The notes under the pieces: model-generated | What the model was told of the DNA's origin: nothing | The model's input: only the letters and a program-made list of their open reading frames with translations | Database searches by the model: none | Position numbers and translations under genes: made by a program | Assembly: GCA_028023455.1 (NCBI GenBank) | Contig: JAQFVV010006255.1 | Span: 992,001 to 1,056,000, forward strand | Source of the DNA: Epiperipatus broadwayi | Lineage: Eukaryota; Onychophora; Udeonychophora; Euonychophora; Peripatidae | Reading direction: 5' to 3' | Length of the DNA stretch: 64,000 nt | In this document: in pieces, positions 51,062 through 63,432 of the stretch | Position numbering within the stretch: position 1 is the stretch's first letter | How the letters are laid out: every line of letters starts with the position of its first letter

Positions 51062-51245
51062 TCATTATTTCTATCAAAACATCACATGATCACCATTTCC
51101 TATGCTTACACAAGTTGTTAATAGTAATAGCAAACTCTCCATATAGTAATGCTATCCAGTGCAAAACTTTATGCATTCATTGATTACTAAGGCTTGCACT
51201 GGGTGGCATTACTGTATGAAAAGTTTGCTACTGCTATTATTATTA
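51062..51245. mobile_element. Internally deleted family-1 fold-back remnant
   Basis: The start (ACATCACATGATCACC, TATGCTTACACAAG) and the phrase CATTGATTACTAAGGCTTGC match the ends of the 456-bp monomer family. Arms at about 51127-51163 and 51197-51235 are inverted copies. The hammerhead part is missing. Confidence 0.75.
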
Positions 51246-51887
51246 TTGTCTTCTTTCAGTATTTGCTTTTTACTTCTGAAGTTATTTATAATGGCATATA
51301 CTTTCTATTGAAAATAATTGAAATTAGATTTTAGTATTATCTCATTTATATTATGTGAATCAATATTTAAATAGTTAAATATATTTAAGGAAAGTTAACA
51401 AATTGAGTTATTCCAAGTAAAAAATCTTTCTGCAAGGGAAAACTTTTTAGTGTATCTTTTTTAAAAATCTAAAGATAATTTTTATCTTCCATAATAATTC
51501 AACAATTTTCTTTAGCTCGTCTTTAATTAGAACTTTTCCAAAAGCTTTTTTATTTTTGCATTCAGCCCTGGATCTTGTAGCTATTTCGTTTTCTTCTATA
51601 CTAGAGTTTGGGAATCTTTTTTCTGACGAGTGCCATTGGGATATTTCACAGGCCATTCAAAATTATCAACATAGAAATTAGTCTGCTATATTTGAATAAA
51701 ATTTAATTAGTTAACCTCCAATCATTAGGAGTGGGTGGCTTTTTCAATTGGAAGATTTCAATGAAGGTCATAATTTTTTTAGGAATTTAAAATAAAGTAT
51801 TATCATTAATAACTGTGATCAATTTATTTATTTACTCACTATCTTTTAAATGCCAGAATGTGACATTTATTCAATATATTTAAATTA
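51246..51887. other. AT-rich interval with one unexplained frame
   Basis: A 69-codon minus-strand frame at 51447-51656 (MACEISQWHSSEKRFPNSSI..) has fairly protein-like composition but no known domain; I do not call it a gene. Confidence 0.45.
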
Positions 51888-52030
51888 ATGCACTGTACAG
51901 GCTTACACACACCTGCACATATACAATGTAATATATAAGAAATTCGAACTCAGACTTTCATATGACCCTCAGCTCTACATGCCATCTCATATTGCTGACC
52001 CACCTGATTCTACACATGTTGAAAAGATAA

Positions 52031-52090
52031 ATAATAACCAGTATACATGTTTCATACTAAACCAGCAATCATTAGTTGGTCCAGATTACT
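52031..52090 (-). ncRNA. Hammerhead motif, family 2, core mutated
   Basis: On the minus strand the core reads CTAATGA (plus 52069-52075; G5 to A), with stem II TGCT/AGTA, GAAA and the usual stem I sequences (GTAATC, CCAA). Predicted inactive. Confidence 0.6.
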
Positions 52091-52533
52091 ATCTCCACAC
52101 ATATATACAATCAGTGCTCAGCTTTATATTAAGATAGTCAATCTTCATACTTTAATAGACAGGTTTTAAACTACTCCAACCCACAACTCTTCAGCCATCC
52201 ATTTCACTGAAAATTTGATGATGGATCATTCAAAGCCCATGTTAGTGTCAAGGTTGTCATCCTACCCATGTTGACCATTTAGTCATTCTGACCCCTCATG
52301 TACTGAAAAATAATCCATATACATATGCGAGGGATGGGCAGACCTCTAATGTGCTATATTTTTAATATGTAAATTAAAACATTGTACATGCTTACACACA
52401 CCTGCACATATATAATGTAATATATAAGGGATTTGAACTCAGACTTTCACATGACCCTCAGTTCTCTATGCCATCTCATATTGCTGACTCACCTGATCAT
52501 ACACATGTGAAAATTTGAGTTCAATATATTTAA

Positions 52534-52592
52534 ATAATCATCAATATACATATTTCATGCTAAACCAGCAATCATCAGTTGGTCTAGATTAT
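52534..52592 (-). ncRNA. Type I hammerhead motif, family 2, core intact
   Basis: Minus-strand CTGATGA (plus 52572-52578), stem II TGCT/AGCA with loop GGTTT, GAAA, stem III ATATGTAT, then A and the 3' stem I strand. ATAATC pairs with GATTAT; the inner stem I has one mismatch. Confidence 0.7.
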
Positions 52593-52799
52593 TATCTCCA
52601 CACATATATACAATCAGTACTCGGCTTTATATTAAACTTTGGCACTAATGTGGGCTTTGACTGTTCCATCATCAGATTTTCAATGAAATGGATGGCTGAA
52701 GAGTTGTGGGTTGGAGTAGTTTGAAAGCTGTCCATTAAAGTATGAAGATTGGCTATCTTAATATAAAGCTGAGCATTGATTGTATATATGTGTGGAAAT

Positions 52800-52859
52800 A
52801 GTAATCTGGACCAACTGCTGATTGCTGGTTTAGCACGAAATACATATATTGGTGATTAT
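52800..52859 (+). ncRNA. Hammerhead motif, family 2, core mutated
   Basis: The core reads CTGCTGA (52815-52821; A6 to C). Stem II TGCT/AGCA, GAAA, stem III ATACATAT and stem I (CCAA/TTGG) are otherwise well kept. Predicted inactive. Confidence 0.65.
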
Positions 52860-53010
52860 TTTTATTTTCAACATGTGTATGATCAAGTGGGTTAGCAATA
52901 TGAGATGTCATGGAGAGCTGAGGGCTGGGTGAAAGTCTGAGTTTGACTCCCTTATATATTACATTATATATGTGCAGGTGTGTGTAGGCCTATACAGTGT
53001 ATTAATTCAA

Positions 53011-54290
53011 TATATTTAAATTTTTCAAATATGTAATACATAAGTAGAAAAAATCTCTTTGTTCATAATTATATTTATCACAGGTAAATTCCCAGATATG
53101 TAATGCATTTATTTTGCAGGTCAACTTATTTTCAGTGCATTTGGGGTTACTTAATCGGAGAGCATTTACTGATAGTCGATTTCATTTATGATATTAATTG
53201 TCTAGTGTGGTGAGCAGTATATTATTTTATACTATCGTTTATTTTTATTTTTCATTATAAGAATAGTCTCCTTTGAATTTGGCTCACCCAACAAGATAAT
53301 ATTACTATTTATAAAACAAGGATGTTGCATTACAATTGTTCATAAATTTTATTACCATTGTTTATAGGTTTTATTCTTATTATTTATCATTAAAGTTTTA
53401 CGATATAAATGCAAAGATATCATTATACAATAATCCTAATTATAATAAGACTTACTTATTATCAATAATAAACAAAAATTCATCAACTATATCTGCACCC
53501 TACTTAGAAAACTACAGTGGAGTTTTAAAAAATGAGGCAATCTCAATTAGTCAGTTTCAAATATTATTATCACCTAATGGTCTTGGGCTTCATTTAATAG
53601 ACATATTTAGATCCAAAAAGCACTTATTGCCATCTCAACATATGCTGTCTTCTTTCTTAATCTTGAAATAATGTTTAAAATCATTCTAATAGAAAAACTA
53701 CTTCCTATTATTCATTATTTGAAATCCCTCAAGATTTATTGCTGAAAATATAAAATCTTGTTCTCTCTCCTCCTAAAAATAAATATTGCCATTGGGAAAT
53801 ATATTCATACATTACCCAGTCATACATTATAATGAAAACTTCATATTTAGCATGGCAAATAAACAATTATGCCAGAAATTTAAATACTGGTGATTACATG
53901 AACCAAAAATTTTTTCCTTGTAAAATTAAATGTAGAGGCATTACTTATGAACCAGTTTTACAAATATAAAGCATACCTTCATATAATGGAAGACCATTGT
54001 ACTCTTTATTATAAAGAAACCCAATCACACATTTTTCTCATTTGACCTAGTCAATGGCTGAGATATAGTCTATATTTAAGAATAAAAATATATATTTCAA
54101 ATATCTTCTGGAAACTTTTGTCAAATTCTTTTTTATATATATCCATGATAGTACATTTATTCTCCATACAATCTTGTACACAACATGTACATTTGTTTAC
54201 TACAAATAACCACAGAAGACATATAAATGCATTTAGAAATATGCTTGAGTTAATAAGAGAAAAGAATAAAAAGATTGTCAAATACAAACT
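53011..54290. other. AT-rich interval, nothing recognised
   Basis: A 111-codon plus-strand frame at 53336-53671 is rich in I, L, N, S and Y as expected by chance here. Confidence 0.5.
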
Positions 54291-54296
54291 TTACAC

Positions 54297-54400
54297 ATCA
54301 TGTTTCCCTGAAAATAAGACCTGTTCTTATATTGATTTTTGCTCCAAAAGATGGCTTAGGACTTATTTTCAAAGGATGTTTTATTTTTCCATGTACAAAA
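54297..54400 (+). mobile_element. Short DNA-transposon-like (MITE) remnant
   Basis: CCCTGAAAATAAGACC, then TTTTTGCTCCAAAAGA, then GGACTTATTTTCAAAGG and TGTTTTATTTTTCCA form the mirrored GAAAATAAG/CTTATTTTC pattern of a widespread animal MITE type. It lies inside the 137-codon frame at 54118-54531, which argues against that frame being a gene. Confidence 0.4.
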
Positions 54401-55727
54401 ATATAGTTATTCAAGTTAAAAAATCTATATTTATTCAAATACAAAAATCTACATTTATTCAATATTACCAATTTCAACAGTACATAAATAACTTTCAATA
54501 CTGCTTGAATATATCACGTTTAGGATTATAATCATATCACAGAACATTCTCATTATATATGAGAATATTAAAAGTTATATAAGTGTTGTTGAAATTAGTA
54601 ATATTTATTTTAAAATATTATATAAAACATTAAGCTGGCTTGATTAATTTGTGAACTAAGATTGCCTGCTAGTAATAAGTTTCACCCTTTTCTGATATGA
54701 ATGTTGATTTATTTACAATACATATGGTTGATTGTTAGATGAAAGAAAAATTATCATATCAAACTGAATAAAGGTGCATTGCTAAGTGAAAAGTAAAATT
54801 GTATTTTGCAAGTTTTGAGTAACATTTGTTCACGTATAAAAATCTACATTTATATTTTATTTACACATTCATTGCTTTAATTTGAAATGTTTTTTTATGG
54901 TAGTTTTAATGTGTTTGTGTATATATATATATGTGTGTTGATTCTATTTCACAGATAAAAGATGAATTCATAGTATTGTTTCTGGAGCTTCTTTGTATTA
55001 AAAATATAATAGCTAAAATAGTTTATATTTCCTCAGAGTTTCTTCTTTCTTGAATGTGTGTGGTGAGATTTAAAATCGTTATTTTTTTTCCTTTGTTATT
55101 TTCTCCTCATACTCAAATTCTATTCGTTGAAAAGTTTTAAAAAATATTTTATCTTCCAATAGCTTTTTTCAAATATTATTAGTTTTTTTCAATTCATACT
55201 TCTCATTTATGCTCTTGAGTCTTTTAAAAATTTCTATAGCTTCCTTTAGTAATCTCTGGACACATTGTTCAATTTTTGCCAGAGTATGTGTTTTATTGAT
55301 GTCATGATTAGTTAATTTTATGTGTGAATAAATGGCTGATAAATAGATTTTTCTCTAACTGCCAAAATGTGTTCTGCCTTTTTTTACATTAATTCTATGA
55401 TTAGTCTGTCCAATTTATGATTATGAACAAACTCCACATGGAATTTCATGCACATCATGATACACCAAAGGAATTTTATCTTTAGAGCATGCAAATACTT
55501 CATAAATGTTTTTAAATATAGTATAAATTGTATGGATATTTTTTTAAACATCACAAATTTTATCAGTTACCCCCCCCCCTTTATATATGACAGCTGTCTT
55601 AATTTCTGAAGTATCAAAATCTTTTTTTTATTATATGAAAAAGTCATATTAATAATCCTGTGATCAAAACCATTATGAAAAAGCACTTTTAGTACCAGAG
55701 ATATCTTGATGGAATAGTACTATGAAT

Positions 55728-55729
<2 letters not shown>
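54401..55729. other. AT-rich interval, nothing recognised
   Basis: No supportable gene. Poly-C tract at about 55570-55579. Confidence 0.55.

Positions 55730-55768
<39 letters not shown>
55730..55768. repeat. (TA)n microsatellite
   Basis: Pure alternating TA, about 19 units, at the left edge of a duplicated segment. Confidence 0.95.
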
Positions 55769-55770
<2 letters not shown>

Positions 55771-56148
55771 TGGTAAATAATACTGGAAGTTGGCTCTTCA
55801 AATATTCCATATATTTGGGTAGCAAAAACTATACCATACCTATAAAGATAATGGTGAAGTGTTGACTTTTCTTATTTAATATTCCCTACAAACTGATCTG
55901 CCAAACACTGTAACTATAAATAATAGGTCAATAATAATAAATCTCTTACTTCCAGCTAGCTGAATTTATAAAAGATAAATGTATTTATATCTGAGACTCT
56001 TCTATTACATATGTGCATATTTCAAATACATATACATCAAAATCAAAGGTGCATTTTATTGATCTCAAAATATATTTAAAATAAGTAAACAAATAATCCT
56101 AAAGTTTCTTTCAATGTATACATCATCTTTTTCTTTTTATATTACAAT

Positions 56149-56425
56149 ATTATAATACAGAGAGTGTACCAATAGCTCAAACAAGCTCTTAATTGATAAG
56201 AGCGGTATGAGAAAACATTTAAAATCTCTAGACCTGTGAGCCATAAACTCGAAACCAGTTGGTCTGGAGATGGGAAGGTTCTGGATAGAGATTTAAATGT
56301 TTTTTTCATACCACACTTATCAATTAAGAACTTGTTTGAACTATTAGTATGCTTCTGAATTACATTTTTGTAAATACAAGCTTATAAAAGTAATGTCACT
56401 TTATATATGACTTGCTTTTTTGATT
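56149..56425. mobile_element. Fold-back hammerhead element with an empty site elsewhere
   Basis: Arms at about 56165-56230 and 56287-56350 are inverted copies flanking a loop that holds a decayed hammerhead. The block is bounded by ATTACAAT and ATTATAAT, and the paralog at 62225 reads ATTACAAT directly joined to GTTATATT, so it is a clean insertion with a probable 8-bp duplication. No terminal inverted repeats are present beyond the palindrome. Confidence 0.8.
56224..56272 (+). ncRNA. Hammerhead motif (family 4), core base lost
   Basis: CTGTGAG at 56234-56240 looks like CTGATGAG with A6 deleted. GAAA is at 56251-56254, stem III ACC/GGT with loop AGTT, cleavage triplet GTC (56262-56264), then TGGAGAT, which can pair with upstream ATCTC..CC. 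Predicted inactive. Confidence 0.5.
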
Positions 56426-56613
56426 ATTATAATGTTATATTATCTAATAGTAATTTATTATATCTAGGCAAAAGAAAATATTCGTGCATATGTATTTAAT
56501 ATCTCAGGGTAAATATCAAAATACTGTAGCAAATCTAATACATGTGACCATAAATTAATAAGTGTCAACCTTATAAAAAAAATACGAAAACCAAATTTAA
56601 TAAAAATTATATA

Positions 56614-57672
56614 CACCTGGGTCTCTTTTTACGCGGACTTATTTAACATGATTTTGAAGTTACGTGATTTTGAAGTTCACCGGAAGTCGAACTCTGATAA
56701 TGCGCTATTACTTTAAATAATAAATTTTGCGCACTTACGTTATATTGAAAGTAATAGCACATTATTGGAATTCGACTTTCATCTTAGTAATTTCAATATT
56801 TTCAGTGCTTTATAATAATAAGATTTTATGCAATAATGAAATTAAAATCATAATTTCCATGTTTTATGTATACACACATTAAATTTTACAAGATTATAAT
56901 GTAAATTTGTTCAAACATTGTACGTGTTAATTTTGCATTTTAAATCACATTCTGTTTTTGCTTTTTAAAAAAGAACGTAATCAATTATTAATCATTTAGT
57001 ATCCGCAAGTTTATTTTTAAAAGGTGAGTAATAGCAGTGAAACGAAATTTGATTTTTAAACGGAATTGAAAATTAAAGACAAAAATAAGAATTTAATTTT
57101 TAGTTGTTAGTTTTAATTAAATTTTTCCCAGCAGTGGTGAATAAATGTCTTTTTATTATCGTAAGTCTAAGTTCATAAACAATTAATAAAATCATCAACT
57201 CAAAGATTAATTACTAATTACGTTGTCACCAGAAATCTATTGACAGAACATGAGTGTGAAGTTAGCACTAGTTATATTTCCTCAGTTTGCAAACGAAAGT
57301 GTTTTTCGGCAAATATCGATAATAATTAAAACGTGTATTAAAAAAATGTAAATTATGCATAAAAATATATTATTTTGTATAAAATTAAATATTATAGTTA
57401 AAAAAAGTTTGTCTTGTATCAATTTTTTTCAAATTTGAAATTTTTTATTAGTCATATTTTAAATTTTTTAAATTATTATTTTTATTTCCTTATTTTTTTT
57501 TTTGCGCAAATTTTAAAGTAATTTTACATTGGTGCTTTGCTTTTACACGAATTTTGAAAAATCACAGACCGCACCCCCCCTTTTTCAATGTAAGTTACAT
57601 CTATTTTTGTGCGATTTCATTTGTGCATGTTTTCTGAGGAACCTATCTATTGCGTAAAACGAGACCCAGGTG
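56614..57672. mobile_element. pogo/Tigger-like DNA transposon remnant
   Basis: The terminal repeats CACCTGGGTCTC and GAGACCCAGGTG are exact inverses, with ACGCGG/GCGTAAAAC-type sequence inside, and are flanked by TA on both sides (56612-56613, 57673-57674). The paralog at about 62420 has a single TA, giving an empty site. TA duplication places it in Tc1/mariner-pogo; TTTAACATGATTTTGAAGTT near the end resembles Tigger-type sub-terminal sequence. No transposase frame is intact. 1,059 bases. Confidence 0.85.
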
Positions 57673-58105
57673 TACATTTTGTTGACATTTAAATGATTTC
57701 ATATTATCATTAATAATAATCAGTAATTATGAAGTTACTTCAGCTTTTCAGAGTATTTTAAAAAAAATCCAACATGAAATGTTGCTATTTATATTCAGCA
57801 TGGTTTTCTATAAGCTGAAATAAAAATATCTTAACCAGAATTATATAAAAATAATATTATAATTATTTGCTAATAAAATAAATAACTAATTTAGAATAGT
57901 TTCTATACATATTACGCAGGTAAAAAGTTCCTTTTTATAATATATCAAACTTATATACTGATACAAAATATAATATAGGAAGATCCTAAACAAACTAACT
58001 TAAGATCACAAGTTTTGGCATATTTAATAAAATGGCAAAAGCAAAATAAACATATTGCTGCATGCCTTCATGTACATTCTCATTTAACATAGGATAAGAG
58101 GAATT

Positions 58106-60272
58106 TTGTCATCTCTTACATAAAAAACTAAATAACTACACAATGGAAAAAAATGTACATTTCTTAGGCAAAACAAGATTGTAATAAGAGGAATTTACAA
58201 TGTCTTATATAAATAAAATTTATATATATTATCACATATGACAGTGCCAAGTATATAAAGGCCACTATTCAAATTGTTCTTGTAACAAAGTTTACAAATG
58301 CCTTACTTCTAGTACTTCTATCCTTAATGATTAACCATATATCAACATAATTTCTTTTACTCTGGAATGACATATTAATAAATTCTAAAGTTTACAGCAA
58401 TAATAAATTTTAATAATAATTATATAACTCTTAATAAGTATAATCATCCACACCAATGTTTGCAAGCATGTATTATATATAAAGCAAACAAAATGTTTTT
58501 AAATGATACATTTTCTATTTTAAAAGAATGTTTCTTTGGGAGATCTAAAAGAAAAGAAATGCATAGCAACAATTCATAATAAAATTATTATTAATGGAAA
58601 TAATGTCTTTGTTTCTTTTTTTTTTAATTTAAAGTCCTAAATTCAACATTCGTTTTCAAATTCTTTCTACTTAATTGAATCTGATTTTCCAGCGGGTTTT
58701 CTGGGTGACAGTTGTTGACAAAATAAGAAAGTGAAGATTATCAAAAGAAAGTTCATTTTTGTCAAATTTTAAATGTACTAGGTAAAAAAGTCTATTGTTC
58801 CAAAACTTGTTTATATGATTACAGGTGGATGTAAAATTTAAGAATTATTGGGAAATGTTGATAAACTCATTAATTGGTCCATGCGGTAACATTCACCCTT
58901 CAGATATCTTTCAAATGTAATTTCTTCAGTGCTTAGGTTTAGAAAAGATAGATTTCCTTTTTATTAGATAGGCTTTTATTTTATTTTAGGCATTTGTTTT
59001 ATTTTAACATTATGCCATGAAGACTCAGCAGTAATATAGGCAATTGGAACAAAGACTTCATAAGCCCCATCAGATTATCTTTATTTAGCAAATTATCATA
59101 ATTAATAATTTTAATACTATTGTCATTTTTTAAAAATTGTATTAAAAGAAAATGATCTAGTTGGATCAAAAGTTTCTTATCAAGTACCCAGTTTTGTTTT
59201 GTTTTTTGTTTTTTAATGGTAAACAATTCCCTCTACTTCAAAATTAATGGTGTCCAAAATGGTTATGGTTTTCTCTAAAAAACCACTTGATGCTAACATT
59301 TTCTATTGTCTTCTTTGCATACCTGCACACATACCTTGAACATTTGTTTTTGAACACTTTGAATTCAGTTATTTCTAAAATTATCCTTAACATTAACAAA
59401 AAATAATAAAAATATAACTTAAATAAGTAATTTTTATAAAATTGTATTAAATTTACATTTTATATCTCTCTTGTTCCTTTAAATACATATCAGCACACAA
59501 ATATTCTTTGACAAATATTAAATCTAAAATAATTGTTTATAATATTTCAATCTCCCCTTTTTTAAAAAACAATAACTTTTTTTCACTTAAATGTGAATAA
59601 AAGATTTTAATCTCAACAACTTTCAAAAAATAAACCATTTAAAATGAAAACAACTTTACACCTGAAACAAATAGACACATCAGATCTTTATTTATTAAGT
59701 GATAATTTTGACCACAACTACATACAATAAAAATGAAAAAAAAAATTATTATTCTAAAGATCATGTATATCTTTTTTTTAATTCACAGTGAGGGATAACT
59801 ACTACATTCCTCCCCCCCCTTATGAAAATTTAAAAAAAATAAATAAATAATGTACTAAGTCAATGAAATAAATAATAATAGGAAATAATCTATAGCAATG
59901 TATATTAATTTACATGATTATCAACTTAATTACACTATTTCTCTATTCTTTTTATTTATAAGGAACAAATATATAAGCAGTAAATTAGACCATAATAATA
60001 TTGTGCACATTAACAAATATACCCATTCTATTTTAACTAAGTTTTTATGCAGGCTAATCTCATTGACATCAGCTTATATTGAATAACAAATCAAATTAAA
60101 CAAATTATATCCCTTTAATTCAGAATAATGCAATAGGCACTGGCCCTTCAGAATTATAAGATCTCTTTTTGAAAAGAACAGAATCTATCAATATAAAGAT
60201 TGCCACTTCAAATTTTATTCTTATTGGATATTTGTAAAACAAATCAAGAATAGTATGCAAATTACATAAAAA
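58106..60272. other. AT-rich interval, nothing recognised
   Basis: A 75-codon minus-strand frame at 58999-59226 is lysine/leucine-rich with no known domain. Poly-C tract near 59808. Confidence 0.5.
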
Positions 60273-61450
60273 TTAAATGACATGGTCGACTTCACACCTA
60301 CTTAAAAATACAGATTCCTGATACCAAACAAAATTCCTACTGCCTTCTTGATTATGAACAAAATATTCTTGACTATAGCCATTTCTACTTACACATTTTA
60401 ATGTATTCAGACAAATTATATTTTGGAAATCAATGCCACTATAAATTAAACACTTCACATTCACCCTGTCATCATTAGTTATAGAATGTGAAGTACTGTC
60501 TCATTATAATATCTTGATTCTTAAATAAATTTTTCACAGTCATATATCTTGATATAGCAAGCTCTACATTCAAATCCTTAAAGTATGTATTACTCACCAA
60601 CTATTTATAAAGGTTTAACTCACTTAATAGCCCCAAATTGTCATTAGTCTTAAAATTTCTCCCATCAAAAGTAGAATCACTATATTCATGACCATGTTTT
60701 AGATAAAACTTGTTAATATATTTTAAACTCATCATGATACTATTTTTTAACCAACTTGTCTATTATAGTGGCTTTTCCTTTCTTATTTAAAGAATTATTA
60801 ACCCTAAAATTATCATTTTTACATTCTCTATTTGTATCTCATCACTAATTTTGCTAATATTTAGTTCTTGCTATTGCAATATTTCTATCATTTTATCAGT
60901 CCTAGCATGCAAGTCCATAAAGAAATCCATCTGAAATTCTTGCATAATCCTCTATAACATCATTCATTTCATCAAAATGATTATATAAAATCTATTAACC
61001 ATAGAATCCTAATGTCAAAATTATCATCTTTCATATTGACTTTTTCTCCTTGAAAATGATGTTCAATTTTCTAATCTTGAAAGAATCATTGTCCTGAAAA
61101 ATTGTTATTCTTATTAGCTTGCAGATTGGAATAATCTATGTTATCTTTTATTTAAATGATGCTAATAATATATCTTTTAACCCTAAAATTATCATTTTCC
61201 ACATCTACTTTTATTTTCTCATCAAATTTAGCATCCATCTTATCAATTAATGCTTGGCTGTTCGTTTTAGCTTCAGCTCTCACTTCATTAATTTTACTGT
61301 CCAGTTTAGCAATTAATGTCTGGTTGACAGCTCTTAGCATCACTAACATGTCTCAAACCATTTTTTTTATTTCTATCATGCTAATATATTCCAAACTATT
61401 AGTTTAGGATCCCCCTCCCCCAATACATCAGCATTAATATCATTTATAGT
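60273..61450 (-). pseudogene. Decayed coiled-coil protein gene, unrecognised
   Basis: Successive minus-strand frames join through stops and frameshifts into one protein-like reading. In order they are ADVLGEGDPKLIVWN, LRAVNQTLIAKLDSKINEVR, TNSQALIDKMDAKFDEK (strong heptads, coiled coil), MDFFMDLHARTDKMIEILQ, then KFYLKHGHEYSDSTFDGRNF, FKDLNVELAISRYMTVKNLF, and finally CLIYSGIDFQNIICLNTLKC to a stop at 60273. NDNFRV recurs at about 61190 and 60810, hinting at an internal duplication. The coiled coil followed by a globular region would suit a retroelement structural protein, but I cannot match it. At least four frame breaks. Confidence 0.5.
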
Positions 61451-61865
61451 TAGTAAAATGAAGTACAGAAAAAAATATTTTTAAATAAACATTTTTACAA
61501 TATAAAATATATTTATCAATGTGTAGTAATAGTCTGTAGCTTGCTACATCTTCCATTGTTACCCAAAATAAAAACCATCCAATGAAAGCACAAAAAATCT
61601 ACTTATCTCTGATAGTTAATCATTTCCAAGAAATGAAATTTACTCCAAGTAAACTTTCTCTCTTTAAATGTGATATATTTTCTCTTATATTAAAGTTGAC
61701 ATAATTATTACTTGCAAATCAAAAGACATTATTATCACAAAATATTATTATTTGCATAAAGTCATTTAAATCACTTATCAGGTTAGACTAAAAAATGAAA
61801 AAAATAAAATTAGGAACTTCACAATATATGTATTGAGCCCCACATTGTGCATTAAAACTGTATCA
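61451..61865. other. AT-rich interval, nothing recognised
   Basis: No supportable gene. Confidence 0.55.
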
Positions 61866-62800
61866 GTAAATAATGCCGGAATCTGACTTCAAATATTCCA
61901 TGTATTTGGGCAGCAAAAACTGTACCATACTTATAAAGATAATGGATAAGTGAAGTTGGCTTTTTTTATTTAATATGTTTTACAAACTGATCAAGCCAAT
62001 AAATTGTAATTATAAATAAGAGACCAATAATAAATTTCTCACTTCAATCTAGTTGAACTTAAAAAGGTAAATGTATTTATATCTGAGACTCTTCTATTAT
62101 GTGTGTGTAATTCAAATACGTCTACATCAAAATCCAAAGGGAACTTTATTAATCTCAAAATATATTTAAAATAAATAATTCTAAAATTTCTTTCAATGTA
62201 TAGATCATTCTTTTCCTTTTTATATTACAATGTTATATTCTCTAATAGTAATTTAGTATAGCTAGGCAAAAGAAAATATTTATGCATGTGTATTTAATAT
62301 CTCATGGTAAATATCAAAATAACATATCAAATCTAATACATGTGACCATAAATTAATGATAAATGCCAACCTTCTAAAGAAAATACATGAAAATCAAATT
62401 TAATAAAAATTATATACATTTTGTTGGCATTTAAGTGATTTCATATTATCATTAATAATAAAATCTGTTTATGAAGTTACTGTACCTTTTCAGAATATTA
62501 AAAAAAATTTGAAGTGGAATGGTACTATTTATATTCAGGATGGTTTTCTATACACTGAAAAAAAAAACTTAACTAGGATTATATAAAAGAATAATTATTT
62601 GTTAATATAAATAACTAATTTGGAATATAGTTTCTATACATATTACACAGATAAAAGTTCATTTTTATAATATATCAAACTTATCTACTGATAGAAAATT
62701 TAATATAGGAAGATCTTAAACAAATTAACTTATGATCAAAAGTGGCAAAAGTAAAATAAACATACTGCTGCATGCATTCATATCAATAAGAGGAATTGTT
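61866..62800. repeat. Duplicated segment, copy 2 (without insertions)
   Basis: Co-linear with 55773-58105 but lacks both mobile-element insertions there, so it serves as the empty-site reference. Whether this is a segmental duplication or two copies of an interspersed repeat is undecided. Confidence 0.85.
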
Positions 62801-63432
62801 TGTTTTATAATAGCGTGTTGAATCCACCAGAGGGCATGGTTTGTTTGTAAACAAAGATAAATAAAATGTTGCCAGGGCCGCCGCCGGGTTTGTTTATTAT
62901 CATATTTCAAAGTAATATCAAATAAATTTTTGAACACACACACAAAAAAAAATTCAGAAATCAAAAAATTGAATTTAAAAAAGTACTTAATTTTTTTGTT
63001 ATCCTTTTCATTACTTATATTTTTTGGGGGCCGGGGTTTTTTTTTGTATGTATGTTTTGATTTTGTTGATCACATTTAAAACTACTATCTATCAAATAAA
63101 ATTTTGAACGAAAAAAAAAAGTACATAAATCAAAATTAATTTTAAAAAGTCGTTACTTTTTATTCTTCTCATTACTTACATTTGGCGGTTGGGTATTCTA
63201 CAAAATCAGCTTCTTTTCTTTTTTATATTTTTTTGTTTTATAAATTACAAATAAATAGATTTCCATTTAACGGTAAAACATTTACAACCAAAAGGTCAAA
63301 CTTTGAGAAGGGGGTGGTGGTTACAATTCCTAACTAAATGGAATGCTCTAACTCAAAGGTTGACCAACTTTTTACCATAATTACCAAAAAACATAAATAT
63401 ATATGACAATTAAAACCAACTTTTAGGGCTGT
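62801..63432. other. AT-rich interval with GC patch
   Basis: No gene. GGGCCGCCGCCGGG at about 62876 is the most GC-rich patch in this part. Homopolymer A/T/G runs are common. Confidence 0.55.

Larger units (their letters stand above)
51888..53010. mobile_element. Fold-back complex with three family-2 hammerheads
   Basis: 51888-52255 and 52640-53010 are inverted copies of about 370 bases (CTTACACACACCTGCACATAT at one end, TGGATGGCTGAAGAGTTGTG near the centre). 52376-52640 is a direct partial repeat of the left arm. Each of the three segments carries a hammerhead: minus strand in the two left copies, plus strand in the right one, so they face outward. Arm sequence is shared with the palindrome at 10931-11168. 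Confidence 0.85.
55773..58105. repeat. Duplicated segment, copy 1 (with two insertions)
   Basis: This aligns co-linearly with 61866-62800. Shared landmarks are CAAATATTCCATATATTTGG, ATAATGG, ATCTGAGACTCTTCTATTA, GTGACCATAAATTAAT and ATTTTGTTG.CATTTAA. Two blocks are present only here: 56149-56425 and 56614-57672. Confidence 0.85.

Noticed and set aside
51447-51656. 69-codon minus-strand frame with protein-like start
   Set aside because: Single frame, no domain, no splice signals or second copy; left as an unexplained frame.
53336-53671. 111-codon plus-strand frame
   Set aside because: Strong I/L/N/S/Y bias, no domain, no splice or promoter context.
54118-54531. 137-codon plus-strand frame, the second longest in the window
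   Set aside because: It runs across a MITE-like sequence and simple repeated TTTATTCAA phrases; residue content is that of chance AT-rich translation.
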